Shown: positions 46,540 to 56,900 of the stretch, piece by piece
Layout: every line of letters begins with the position of its first letter
Position numbering within the stretch: position 1 is the stretch's first letter
From: Adenophora triphylla var. japonica
Lineage: Eukaryota > Streptophyta > Magnoliopsida > Asterales > Campanulaceae
Direction: 5' to 3'
Assembly: GCA_022495995.1 (NCBI GenBank)
Contig: JAFEMH010000740.1
Location: 310,001 to 374,000, forward strand
DNA length: 64,000 nucleotides
The notes under the pieces: model-generated
Database searches by the model: none
What the model saw: the letters and a program-made list of their open reading frames with translations, nothing else
What the model was told of the DNA's origin: nothing
Translations under genes and position numbers: made by a program

Positions 46540-47645
46540 AGATTACGAGAATTGTTATATAAACTCGTAAAATTGTTGAGTAAATTCGTAACGTACAAAC
46601 TACAATTATGCCATCAAATGAAGCTACTTTTCTATCCCTAATTCATACACCCATTATCCCACCTTCCCCCTCATCAATTTTTCACCCACCTTCCACATCT
46701 TCCCCATTTTTTCACCATTAATCTCATCCTCTTCATTTTTTTTGCATAAAAAAATTACCTTCCCTTCCTTTCCTCCTACTCTCATTTCTCAAACATCAAA
46801 AAATCACTAATTCCCTTTCCTCCTACATATAAATTTGTTAAATTTTTGTTTTTTTTTTTCGTTTTGCAAAAATTTGGTCAGTAGTGACCGAAATTCAGTT
46901 CAGGTTCGGCCACACTCGGCCGAAAATATTGAAAAAAATCGGCTCTAGTTTGCCGAATCTGGGTTGTTTTTTGGGCCAGTACTGGCCGAATTTTTAAATT
47001 ATTTCGGCCACACCCGGCCGAACCTTTCAAAATGGTTATGTCACACCCAGCCGAATATTTAAAATATGTCGGACGTCTTCTTGTAAACATTTGTTTAACT
47101 GCAAATAAAACATCAAAAAATCAAACTCAATACAATTTCATATCATATCATATCAAAATCAAACACTTAACATCACATTGAAAAAGTTCGGCCATAAGTG
47201 ACTGAAAATAGTCAAAAAATTCGGTCGGGTGTGGCTGATTTTTTAAGAAAAGTTCGGCCGGGTGTGGACGATTTTTAAGCAAAGTTCGACCACTACTGGC
47301 CGATCAGACCCAAATTTTCGATTGGTAGTGGTCGAATCGAACCACTCAAATCCAAAAATTTAAATACAATCAAATCAAAAATAAAAATTTTCTCTCTCTC
47401 TCTCTCTCTAAATATTAGTTGATTTCTTTTTTTTTTTCTTTCTCTCAAATTAATTTTCTCTCTCTAAAAATAATGGTGGGTGAGAGAGTAAATGAAAGGG
47501 TTAATAGGTGTGGGTGTGTGAGTGAGAGTGAGTGGGGGTATAAAGGAAAAAGCGAGGGATTTATTTTAATTTTTTGGAGTGGTTTTAATGTTACGGTTTA
47601 CTCAAAAATTTTACGGGTTTATACAATTGTCGATGATTACCAGCG
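46540..47645. repeat. Large fold-back repeat with CGGCC motifs
   Basis: Left-arm GAATTGTTATATAAACTCGT..TTGAGTAAATTCGTAA (46548-46590) is the inverse of right-arm TTACGGTTTACTCAAAAATT..TATACAATTGTCG (about 47592-47634). Towards the centre both arms carry TTCGGCCACACCCGGCCGAA-type repeats (46898-47080 and 47186-47345, inverse of each other). The centre is near 47110. No transposase is seen. It is probably a fold-back or Mutator-like non-autonomous element, but target duplications are not resolved. Confidence 0.65.
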
Positions 47646-48411
47646 CCACCTGCCCAGCAACAACCAATTTACGTTTGTCGCCTTACTTCTGATCTCCCCT
47701 AGCTCCATCACCTCCCCAACAATGGCGGTCTCCGATCTATCTATGCCCTTCAACCCTACATGCCACCACCAAACAACCGTCAAAAACATCATCGCCACCA
47801 CACCACCGCCGCGACCGCAAAATCATCATAACCACCGCATTTCACATCCGAATCCCATTTCAAACCTCGCCGAGAAAAATGAATATCAGAAGCTATCATT
47901 CAAATTCCTGCTGAACACAACACTGCACTCTATTCGTTTGCGAAAATGCCTCTCTGAATGACGCTAATAATTCATAGCCGAAATCGAGAGATGCTCCTAT
48001 CCTATCCAAAGATGGTACAATCTTATATCTCTTTTGTTTAGGATTTTGTGTTTGCAGATTTTGTGTTCTTTGAAGAATTGTGTGATGTTAATTTGTTGGA
48101 TTTTATTTTCAATGATTTTGAAATGCTTACTCAAATTGATTGATCCTATCAAGTTCTAATATGTAATGCTGTACTGAAATTGGATTATTTTATACTCCTC
48201 CGTCCCTTAAAGATGTGTTGGAAAAAAATGGGTGTGTGAAGGAAATATTGAGTATTTTCATAGATGGGTTGTTTGTCAAATGACCAAATTAATTGTTGGT
48301 TTGTGTTCTAATTCATGAGAACATGGAAATCGAATATTCATTTGTCCCATTTGGTTAAGGGATGAATGATATATGAAGGCTCAGAGTAAGTGGTTTGGAA
48401 TTGAGAAATGT
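47646..48411. other. Spacer, nothing firm identified
   Basis: A 180-codon open frame at 47419-47961 overlaps the fold-back repeat and has no recognised domain. A MITE end (TACTCCTCCGTCCCTTAAAG) lies at 48192. The sequence flanking 48412 is the target of the hAT-like element. Confidence 0.35.
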
Positions 48412-48515
48412 GGTTATCTCATAGTTGTTAAAAGGCGAGAGACGAGAGACGGGCAAGATGTTCCTAGAAAAGGCGAACGGCGAGGCGATTGAAAGGCGGT
48501 CGAAAGGCGAGCAAG

Positions 48516-49417
48516 TGATGCAAGAGAAGAGGACCCAGGCGGGCGCCCCATGAAACACCCGGCGGACGCCTCAATGGTTGTCAACGGGAGTGAAGCTTCT
48601 GACCTTGAGGCGCGCCCACGCGGCTCGGGCGGGCGCCTGAGGTAGGGATGGCAAGCCGGACCGGAGAATCGGACCCAGCCGGAAAATCGGATCAGCCGGG
48701 ACCCGGAAAAGCCGAGCAGGAGTGAGCCAGGAGAAAACCGGAGCCGGACGGACGGAGCCGGGATTAGTGCGGGCCGGTTAAGGGTTACAAAAATGTCAAA
48801 GCCCGGACAGCCAGGATCGAAAAAAGCCGGAGCCAGGATGAGCCGGGCCAAGGGGTTAGTGCGGGCTGGTTAAGGGTTACCATTTGGCCGAACCGGAACC
48901 GGCGGTTCAAGGCCCTGAACCGGAACCGGACCGGATTTGGTCATCCCTACCTCAAGGTGGTTTCAACCAGCAACAACCTTCGGCTATCCAGGCGGCCGCT
49001 TCACTCCCTCCAAGCGCGAGCTTCACCGTGGATTGACGAGGAGTTTTCCTTCTGGATCTCAGGCGGCCGCATGAAACTCCCCCGGGCGGGCGCCTCGACG
49101 ACGGGTTAATGGTTTAATTGTTCCGTTTTTCAATTTTGCTGACTGCTTGGTATTTTAAATTAGGGGTATTTTGGTCATTGATTGGTTATTTCGTTTTAGG
49201 GTTTGTGTTAGGGTTTTGAGAGAGTATTTAAACATCTTTAGGGCATTGTTAAACTGAGTTTTGATATTATTAATTTCAAGAGTTTTCTCTTAATTCCTGG
49301 TGGATTCCAGATTATCGCTGGTGGATTCCAGTTCTTGTGTTTGAGGATTCTTCGCTTGAAGAGTTCTTGTGATTAGTGCGCTAATCACGAAATCAATCGT
49401 GCTTCCGTGCTGCGTCA
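48516..49417 (+). mobile_element. Solo LTR of family E with nested MITE
   Basis: Starts TGATGCAAGAG and ends CCGTGCTGCGTCA. The target duplication GCAAG is exact (48511-48515 and 49418-49422), so an LTR/LTR recombination left a solo LTR. Removing the 307-bp MITE and its 8-bp duplication leaves 587 bp, against 586 bp for the intact family E LTR at 20702. The right third (CTGGTGGATTCCAG, TTCTTCGCTTGAAG, CGTGCTTCCGTG) matches that copy. The left part is diverged but keeps GGCGGGCGCCTC / GCGGCCGC modules. Confidence 0.9.
48643..48949. mobile_element. hAT-type MITE in the solo LTR
   Basis: Ends TAGGGATGGCAA and TTGGTCATCCCTA. The interior is made of CCGGA/TCCGG-rich repeats (ACCGGAACCGG). Flanking GCCTGAGG and CCTCAAGG are compatible with a mutated 8-bp duplication. 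Confidence 0.75.
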
Positions 49418-49461
49418 GCAAGGCAGTAAAATTGAAACAAAAAGACTAGTACAATTATATA

Positions 49462-49750
49462 TACTCCCTCCGTCCCATCCGACTTATAATTTTCTTTCTC
49501 GACACTGAGATTAATAAATAATAATATAATAAGAGGAAACATAATTAGTGGAGAAGGTATTGTGAGTATAAAAAGTAAAATATGAGAGAGAATAAGTGGG
49601 AGGAATAGTAAGGGGATTGTTGTTGTGAGTATGATAAGTCGGTCCCATGAAATACAAAAATAATATAAAGTTGTCATTATAGGATGTAATAAGTCGAGTG
49701 AGACGCCCAAAAAGGCAAATTGTCATAAGTCGAGTGGGACGGAGAGAGTA
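49462..49750. mobile_element. Stowaway-type MITE
   Basis: TACTCCCTCCGTCCCATCCG and AGTGGGACGGAGAGAGTA. ACTTAT and ATAAGTCG arms pair. It lies inside the hAT-like element, right of the solo LTR. Confidence 0.85.
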
Positions 49751-50340
49751 TGTAAAATATACTATACAAATCTTAACACATGTTAATAACAAGAATTTTA
49801 CATTAAATAAAGGTCACAATTTCACATGTAATAGCAATTTAGAACAATTAAAACACCCCAAAAGTGAGAATTATAAGACAAAAAACACATTTGATCAAAT
49901 CAGTAGACAAATAGTCGTTTAAAAGCGTGAAAATAAGTGAATTCGTGTATATAATTTCAAACGTATGATTCCATACCTAGAGATGAAAACAAGATATAGT
50001 TAAAATTTCAAATAACATAAAGAGACCCATAGTAAAGAGAAAAAAAAACAAAGTAAATTAGTAAACATAATAAAATTTGCAAAACTCCCTTTAAAAAAAT
50101 AGAGTAAAGCAAGCTGTCGGTAGTGTTTTTGTACACTTCTTTGTCGTTATTCTAATTTGTTATTTATCACTTATTTTCTTTTGATCGCTAGAGAGATATT
50201 ACATATATCTTTCCTTCTCATACATGACACAAGCTATCTTTACCCCATATTTTCCCAAAAGAATGCTTTAAGTTAAAATATTAGAACTAAAATTGCAAAT
50301 GACCTAGTTTAATATTACACATACGCCTATTGTGCCTTTT
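49751..50340. other. AT-rich interior of the hAT-like element
   Basis: No coding sequence or transposase motif is recognised. Confidence 0.4.
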
Positions 50341-50510
50341 GACAAAGGCGGACTACTCGCACCTCTCGCCATAACCAAGAAAGGCCTCGCCTTGCCCAAG
50401 AAGGCACACAACAGCCCGCCACAAAATCAAAATGCAGTCGACCCCCTAAAGGCGCCAAAAAGGCGAGGCGAGCGAGAGAGGCGCTAGCCTTTCGCAACTA
50501 TGGGTTATCC

Positions 50511-51329
50511 CACATTGGAAAGGAATGTAAAGGCAAGATAGTTTATATACTCTACACTCTGGTAGGGAGTAAGATTGTGTAGCATAGAGGCTATCTCTCG
50601 CGCACGGGTGCACATGACCTTGCAAATCAAGGTCCGAACGTGCTTCGGGCTACCGAACTCGTGTGTGCGCGTCCTGTGGACACGAATGTGGCACCAAAAT
50701 AGCCTACTCAGAAAAGCTAGCCTTTTGCTTTTATTTTTTGGATTCGAAATTGAAACAAGCATAATGAAGTTGATCAATCCGGTATTGAATTCAAATATTA
50801 TTGTGCAGATTTGTAACTACAGTCTCCTTGGGTTCTCAATTCAATTCCATTTTATTTCTTTGAATTAAAGTACCTTCACCTTGAGAAGTTTAAATGGAGA
50901 CTTCCACAAGCTGTTTGTGACAACACCTTTTCCAACAATCTCTCCTCTGTCTCTCGTTGCATATTGCTACTGTTTTTCCTTGGTCTTTCGCATTTGCATT
51001 TTGTGGTGATTCTTTCCGGGCATACCTTCAATTCACCAGAGGTTTTAGTGTGCAGAAATTGTTCGGTCCGTCCGTTTTATACTGGGAGGAAAACGTCCGA
51101 TCCAACCTCAAACACAACTCGGTGAGGGGGCGAATTTGTCTTAAAGAGAGTGTGCTTCACGCAACTCAGACAAAATTCAACGCTGCGGTTTATTTCGATT
51201 ATTTAGTTTCCTGTTAATTGTATTTTGTTTTCTTAATTTCCAGTGTTCTTGTAATCAATTTTACTAACAAGATGTTCCAATTTACCATTTCTGTTTGTCC
51301 CAAAAAGTTAGTCTCATTTCCAAAATTGT
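50511..51329. other. Possible LTR fragment and spacer
   Basis: CCCACATTGGAAAGGAATG followed by TTTATATACTCT resembles the start of some plant retrotransposon LTRs, but no internal domain or duplicate is present. The segment 50580-50690 is CpG-rich (CTCTCGCGCACGGGTGCAC). The rest is unassigned. A short 86-codon frame at 50957-51217 is not supported. Confidence 0.3.
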
Positions 51330-51435
51330 TACTCCTCTGTCCCTAAATGAATGTCATTTTTTTTTTTCAAATTTGCTCTTGATCAAGAGCAAATTTGAAA
51401 AGTATTTCGACATTCATTTAGGGACGGAGGGACTA
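51330..51435. mobile_element. Small fold-back MITE
   Basis: TACTCCTCTGTCCCTAAATG and CATTTAGGGACGGAGGGACTA. The centre is the perfect palindrome around CTCTTGATCAAGAG. The same centre occurs in the MITE at 56628-56739. Confidence 0.85.
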
Positions 51436-51706
51436 GGTTAAAATCTTTGAACTTTCAAAATTGCCAACCAATGAATAAGAGAAAGGTAGTCAATCTAGGA
51501 AGAAAAGGGAGTAATAGAGTAATAGGTAAACCTCATTAAGGTTAATGATGAAAATGAGAATAAGTTGTTAAAATATAAGTTGTTAAAATATTTGAATAGT
51601 CAAATGGGACAATCGTTATGGACGGAGGGAGTATGATTTTCTCAGCAATATCTTAGTAACTACACCTACTTTACTCTGCATTTTGAAATGGTGATATTTT
51701 TTCTAG

Positions 51707-53470
51707 GTTCATTGTCGGGCTTGCCTATATTGGTTTCTACAAATATGGGGTGTTTAAGCGTTTATCTTGATGGCCTGACAATGATCTTGATGAAGGGCGG
51801 ATCACATTCAAGCTTAAAGAAAATATATAAACCTTGATTTTAACTATCAGGATTTAGGATTGTTTGTATACATTTATTTCAATGGAAGAAAGATAATTAT
51901 GGTTTCCATCATTTCCGATGGAGCCAAAGACTCATTATTTTTTGGCTTGGGAATACGATGGAATAAAGCAAAATGGCTCACTTACCTATCTGCGCTTCTT
52001 TGTTATGAAATATCTGTGAGTGCATGCAATTTTTGACGCAATATTCATCGTGGGTCATCTGGAAAATGTCTCTCTGTGCTTTAATACAAGGGCAAGGTTG
52101 CGTACATCCGACCCCCCTTACCCCACCGTAGTTGGGAGCATTTGCGGCACTGGGGTAATATTGTTGAAGAAAGATAATTATGGTCTAGATTGGATTCTAA
52201 ACAAAATGTTGTTTCAGACCAAAGGCCAAGGATCATGCCATCAGCCAATGATCCTGTAAATGGTGAGAAGCTTAGCCTCTTAAGCAAGAACTCACTTCTC
52301 ATGTTGGCCACTATCTGTAAGAAACAAAAGCTATCTCTGAACCTTCATTTTCCGGCCTTAGATTATATTCAAATATTGTCAGCTAGTTTCAATTCAAATA
52401 TATTGAGGGGTGATTTAGAAATCTAGTAGATTTTCAGTTACTCATTTTCGCTATTTGTGTATTAAGTTAAATATGACTCTTTTTGTTTGGACAGATGGAG
52501 TATTATATATGAGATTTAATCTTATTTTTGTCTTTTCTTTGGTCTTTGGATTCAGGTGTTTTTTAGTTGCCATTATGTTGGGGACGGCTGCAATTAAGAT
52601 TGAGAAATGAAGAACCATGGAAAAAGGTTTTTGGTCCGATATCCATCTACCTACCTCAAGAAGATAATCTTACACTCTGGGCCAATGCCAAACAACATTA
52701 ATGTTTACCGTACATTAATTTAAAGAAGTCGTAAACATTAGCTTCAAGTTGCTAATCTTTGCTACTATGACATGAATCAGATGCTTAAAGAAACTGAAAG
52801 CTGGCCTTGTTATTTTCCACAATAAGAAGATATCCCAACTCAAATGGACGTGGAATGATCAGTGGTCGGTTTCAAGTCAGCGACAGGTATCCTAACTTCG
52901 ATAATTTTTCTTTACCGTCACCCTTATGAATCTATAATGTGGAGAAAAATTGATAAATTGGCTTAGTTTAGGTTCAGCAGCAAAGTACCTGCCAACTCAG
53001 CTTACATAGGGTTGGCTCATCCAGGAGAAGTAGTAGGATCATGGCAAATTTTATTTGATGCTGACCACGTCGAGACTGGAAACTATACACTACAACTGAT
53101 ATCAGCCACTGCAAGTTTTCCTAAACTTCAAGTACGTAATTTATTTTTCTTTCATTCTGGGCGTATTACTAATATTGTTTCTGTGCTATTGCCTTATTTA
53201 ATTTAGCACAAGTAACTGATGATATATTTTTTTGGTTTTGTGCTAAACAAAATCTTATTTTGTCCTTGGTTTTATGAAAGGTTCAGATCAACCATCCAGA
53301 TGGACTTCGTCACTTCACCACTGCTCACATAGGCAGGGAAAACACAATTTCTAGACATGGAATTCACAGGTTATATCGCCTTTATATGTAGTGTCACTGT
53401 TCTAAGCTATCTGCTTCAAGATGGGAAGAACACAATCTTTTCGGTTAGAAAAACCTTCCACGTGAACAAA
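51707..53470 (+). pseudogene. Rhamnogalacturonan endolyase pseudogene
   Basis: A third PL4 lyase copy between RGL1 and RGL2, clearly broken. Exon-like pieces match RGL exon 6 (51707-51827, GFYKYGVFKRLS then a stop), exon 7 (about 52216-52272, DQRPRIMPSANDP), exon 9 (52556-52701, first codon GTG instead of ATG, frameshifted, keeps the CHY and WKKVFGP segments), exon 10 (52781-52886), a fused exon 11/15 (52972-53131) and exon 16 (53281 to about 53470, early stop after LYRLYM). Exons 1-5, 8 and 12-14 are missing, including the Lys-bearing part of the active site. In the fused exon, exon 11 joins exon 15 in frame at TGGCAA, removing the Fn3-like domain. Confidence 0.9.
52088..52168 (+). mobile_element. 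AU-SINE-like fragment
   Basis: GGCAAGGTTGCGTACATCCG, then ACCCC, GGGAGCA and GCACTGGGG match the conserved body of the widespread plant AU SINE. No tail or target duplication is seen. It lies in the RGL pseudogene between exon 6 and exon 7 remnants. Confidence 0.55.
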
Positions 53471-53589
53471 TTAGAGGGGTTGATTGTATGGATATCAAAT
53501 TTTTATATGGCAAAAATTATTTGGTGAGGCACTTCTATGAGTTCTATCTAATATTTCGAGACAATTTAAGTCGTATTTTCTGGCGTCAT

Positions 53590-53637
53590 ATATTTTCATT
53601 ATGTCTAAAAATTATATTTTAGACATAATGAAAATAT
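53590..53637. repeat. Perfect 21-bp hairpin upstream of RGL2
   Basis: ATATTTTCATTATGTCTAAA and its complement form a 21-bp stem around a 6-base AT loop, about 270 bp before the RGL2 start codon. Confidence 0.9.
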
Positions 53638-53769
53638 TCGCATTCAAATAAAAGCATTAATTGTTTGCATTCACCAAACTTAATCACATATCTCTTGATA
53701 TAAATGCAATCCATCCTCAATTTCTACTAATTAATTTTAGCATTATCATTTTTTCCTATGAATGCATAG

Positions 53770-53776
53770 TATAAAT
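53770..53776 (+). promoter_or_regulatory. Possible TATA box of RGL2
   Basis: TATAAAT, 135 bp upstream of the ATG. No CT-rich leader like that of RGL1 is present, only short T/C runs at 53870-53890. Confidence 0.4.
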
Positions 53777-53904
53777 CAATATTTATTAATTAAGCCTCTA
53801 AAGTGCCTAAAAATCAAAATTTGGTGACAAATATCCCTCCCCATCCCTTACCCTTTTGTGATTTACCTTTCACTTTTTTTTTTCCATTTCATTCGTTGTT
53901 GATT

Positions 53905-56900
53905 ATGGAGTTGAATGCAAGAAGATACATGGGAGTTATTTTCTTTCAGCTGCTCATCATGTCTACTGAATGCTCTATCATAAGGCAGTTGGGTTCATTC
54001 TTACTAATCTCTCATTTTATAATTTAATGTATATTTTTTATATCTTTGGTATACGAATATTCTAATATAATTGTATCTTTTGCTTCAGAAATATTTTGAA
54101 GAACAATACTGGAGAAAATATATCATCCTATCCTCCTGTCCAGTTGCAAAAATATAATGATAACGTAAAATCACAATATCAGTCTTTTTATTTAATTATT
54201 GAATATATTCAATCATCTGATATTAGAATGGGAATATACTCTTCCAGGTTGTGATTGGAAATGGTATCTTCAAAATCACATTGTCAATCCCTACAGGCTA
54301 CATCGCTGGGATACAATACAATGGCATTGATAATATTCTGGAAGACGCAAACGAAAAAACAAATAGAGGGTAACTGATCTTTTATCATCTCTATCTAAAT
54401 TTTAACAGTGATCAGTGAAAATTAAAATTTATAAGAAAATTATAGGTACTGGGACGTTGTTTGGAGCGACCCTGCTAATCCAAGTGACCATTATGATACG
54501 TAAGCTTATAATAAATGTAATGCTACGTACACAATGATCCGTTAAGGTCGACTTTCACAATATCAGGTTGTTTTACAGGCTTGAAGGGACACAATTTGAT
54601 GTTGTAATGGAAAATGAAGATCAAGTAGAGGTTTCGTTCAAAAAAACTTGGGCTGTTTCGGCCAACAATGGTGGGCTTTCTCTAAATGTAGACAAAAGGT
54701 GTACCGTAAGTTCTATTATGCCATTAAAGCGCAAAAAAATAATTTCAGCGTAGATTTATTCATTTTCCGCTGCTAAATTTGTAGGCCTGATTTTTTTATT
54801 TTCTTTTTATAGATTTTTAGTCCTCCGCGGAAGTAGTGGTTTTTACTCTTATGGGATATTTGAGCGTTTAACTGGATGGCCGAACATTGTTATTTATGAA
54901 GCGAGGATCGCATTCAAGCTAAAAGGAACAATGTAAGCCTCAATTTCTTCGCAAATGAACCAAAAACAAATATTGCCTTAATTTGATTCTTAAGGTGGAT
55001 ATATTTTATTCATAGGTTCAATTACATGGCTGTATCAGACCAAAGGCAGAGGATCATGCCATCAGCCCAAGATCGTGCATCAGGTACAGTCCTTGGCTAT
55101 CCTGAAGCTGTCCTTTTGACGAACCCTTCTAATCCTTCTCTCAAAGGCGAGGTATATAGTCTTTTCACTTTTTTCTCCTAACATTGTTATTTATGAAGTG
55201 AGGTCTAGGTCTTATAATCGAGGTTTAAGACCTTCGATTATATCATAGTAATATAAATATACACAGGTGGACGACAAGTACCAATACTCAACTGAAAACA
55301 AGGATAATAAGTTGCATGGTTGGATATCCTCCGGACCAAATGTCGGTTTTTGGGTAATAACACCGAGTTCCGAGTTTATGATTGCCGGGCCTGTCAAGCA
55401 AGACCTCACTTCTCACGTCGGCCCTACATCTCTAGCGGTCAGTAAACAAACTACTACTATCTCTCTAGTTCTTCCAAGTCAAACATCCTAGTGTGTGTGC
55501 GTGTGTGTGTTAATGTTTGGCATATATCCTCTATATATCCAGATGTTTTTCAGTACCCATTACGCGGGAGAGAACCTAGGAGTCAAGTTTTTGAATGGAG
55601 ACCCATGGAAAAAGGTTTTCGGACCTGTATTCATCTACCTGAATTCTGCTGCTGCTGATCAAGATAGCCACCAGACACTGTGGGCTGATGCCAAACAACG
55701 AGTACATGCAATAAATTAAATTGCTTCCTCTGTCCCAAAATAAATGACCATTTGAAATGGTTGATTTCTAAATGAAAAATCATAAATGTTCTTGCTATTC
55801 ACTTTCAAACTTTTCGTTTTGCAAAAATATAATGGAAAAACAAATTGAAAAAAAAATCATTTAGGGACAAAACAATTTTTGAAGGATTAGTTTCAAAAGG
55901 TCATTCATTTTGGAACAAAAATGGTAATTCAATTTAGTACAGAGGGAGTAAAAACTTAATGAAGCAACAAATTTAGATTTATTTATTGCTGACAAACACT
56001 ATTATGGTATACATGTTTCAGATGCATACAGAAACCGAAAGCTGGCCGTACAATTTCCCCCAGTCAGAAGACTATCCTAAATCAAATGGACGCGGAGAAA
56101 TTAAGGGTCAATTACGAGTCAGCGATTGGTGCCGAACAAAAGTGTTTTTTCTCCCTTTAGATTTACTCTTATTAATTATTTTGAGAAACCTAGCAAGTCC
56201 TTTTGTTTCAGGTTCATTAGCAAGGACTTAATAGATGCCAAGTTTGCTTATATAGGGTTGGCACCGCCTGGAGAAGCTGGATCATGGCAAACAGAAAATA
56301 AGGTGATTTTTCCGTCTATAACAAGAACTTAACAGATTCATAAAATTCAAAACCTTTTTTTTTTCAACTCGCGCAAATTGCTGCACGATTTTTCACAGTT
56401 TAGAATTTTTGCTGTCAGGGCTATCAATTTTGGACTCAAAGTGATGACAAGGGGTATTTCTCAATTAAAGGCGTTCGACCTGGAGATTATAACTTATATG
56501 CTTGGGTTCCTGGGTTTATTGGAGATTACAAGCACGAGTCTACCATCAATATAAGGGCAGGTGCACTTAAAACGAACCCCGTTTGTACTTTCATAATTTT
56601 TTCAGATATTGTTATGATGGAATGATATACTACCTCTGTCCCAAAATGAATGACCAATTTTTTTTTCATATTTGCTCTTGATCAAGAGCAAATTTGAATA
56701 AACAAAAATACAGTTATTCATTTTGGGACGGAGGGAGTACTAAATTTATGTGTTCTTCATGAGTAGGAACTACATTTGATATGGGTGTTGTAGTATATAA
56801 CGCTCCAAGACATGGTCGTACATTATGGGAAATTGGCATACCTGATCGTACTGCAGCAGAGTTTTATGTGCCTGATCCTTACCCAAATCTAGTGAATCAA

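Larger units (their letters stand above)
48420..50502. mobile_element. hAT-like element holding nested insertions
   Basis: Ends CATAGTTGTTAAAAGGC and GCCTTTCGCAACTATG are inverted repeats. Flanks are GGTTATCT (48412-48419) and GGTTATCC (50503-50510), 7 of 8 identical, fitting an 8-bp hAT duplication. Subterminal AGGCGA/TCGCC repeats fill 48430-48512 and 50345-50490. Inside are a solo LTR, a small hAT MITE and a Stowaway MITE. No transposase is seen. Confidence 0.75.

Noticed and set aside
47419..47961. 180-codon plus-strand frame
   Set aside because: It crosses the right arm of the fold-back repeat, has no known domain and no convincing start context.
48414..48851. 145-codon minus-strand Pro/Ser/Arg-rich frame
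   Set aside because: It spans the hAT-like end, the solo LTR and the MITE. Low-complexity CCGG/AGGCG repeats create it.
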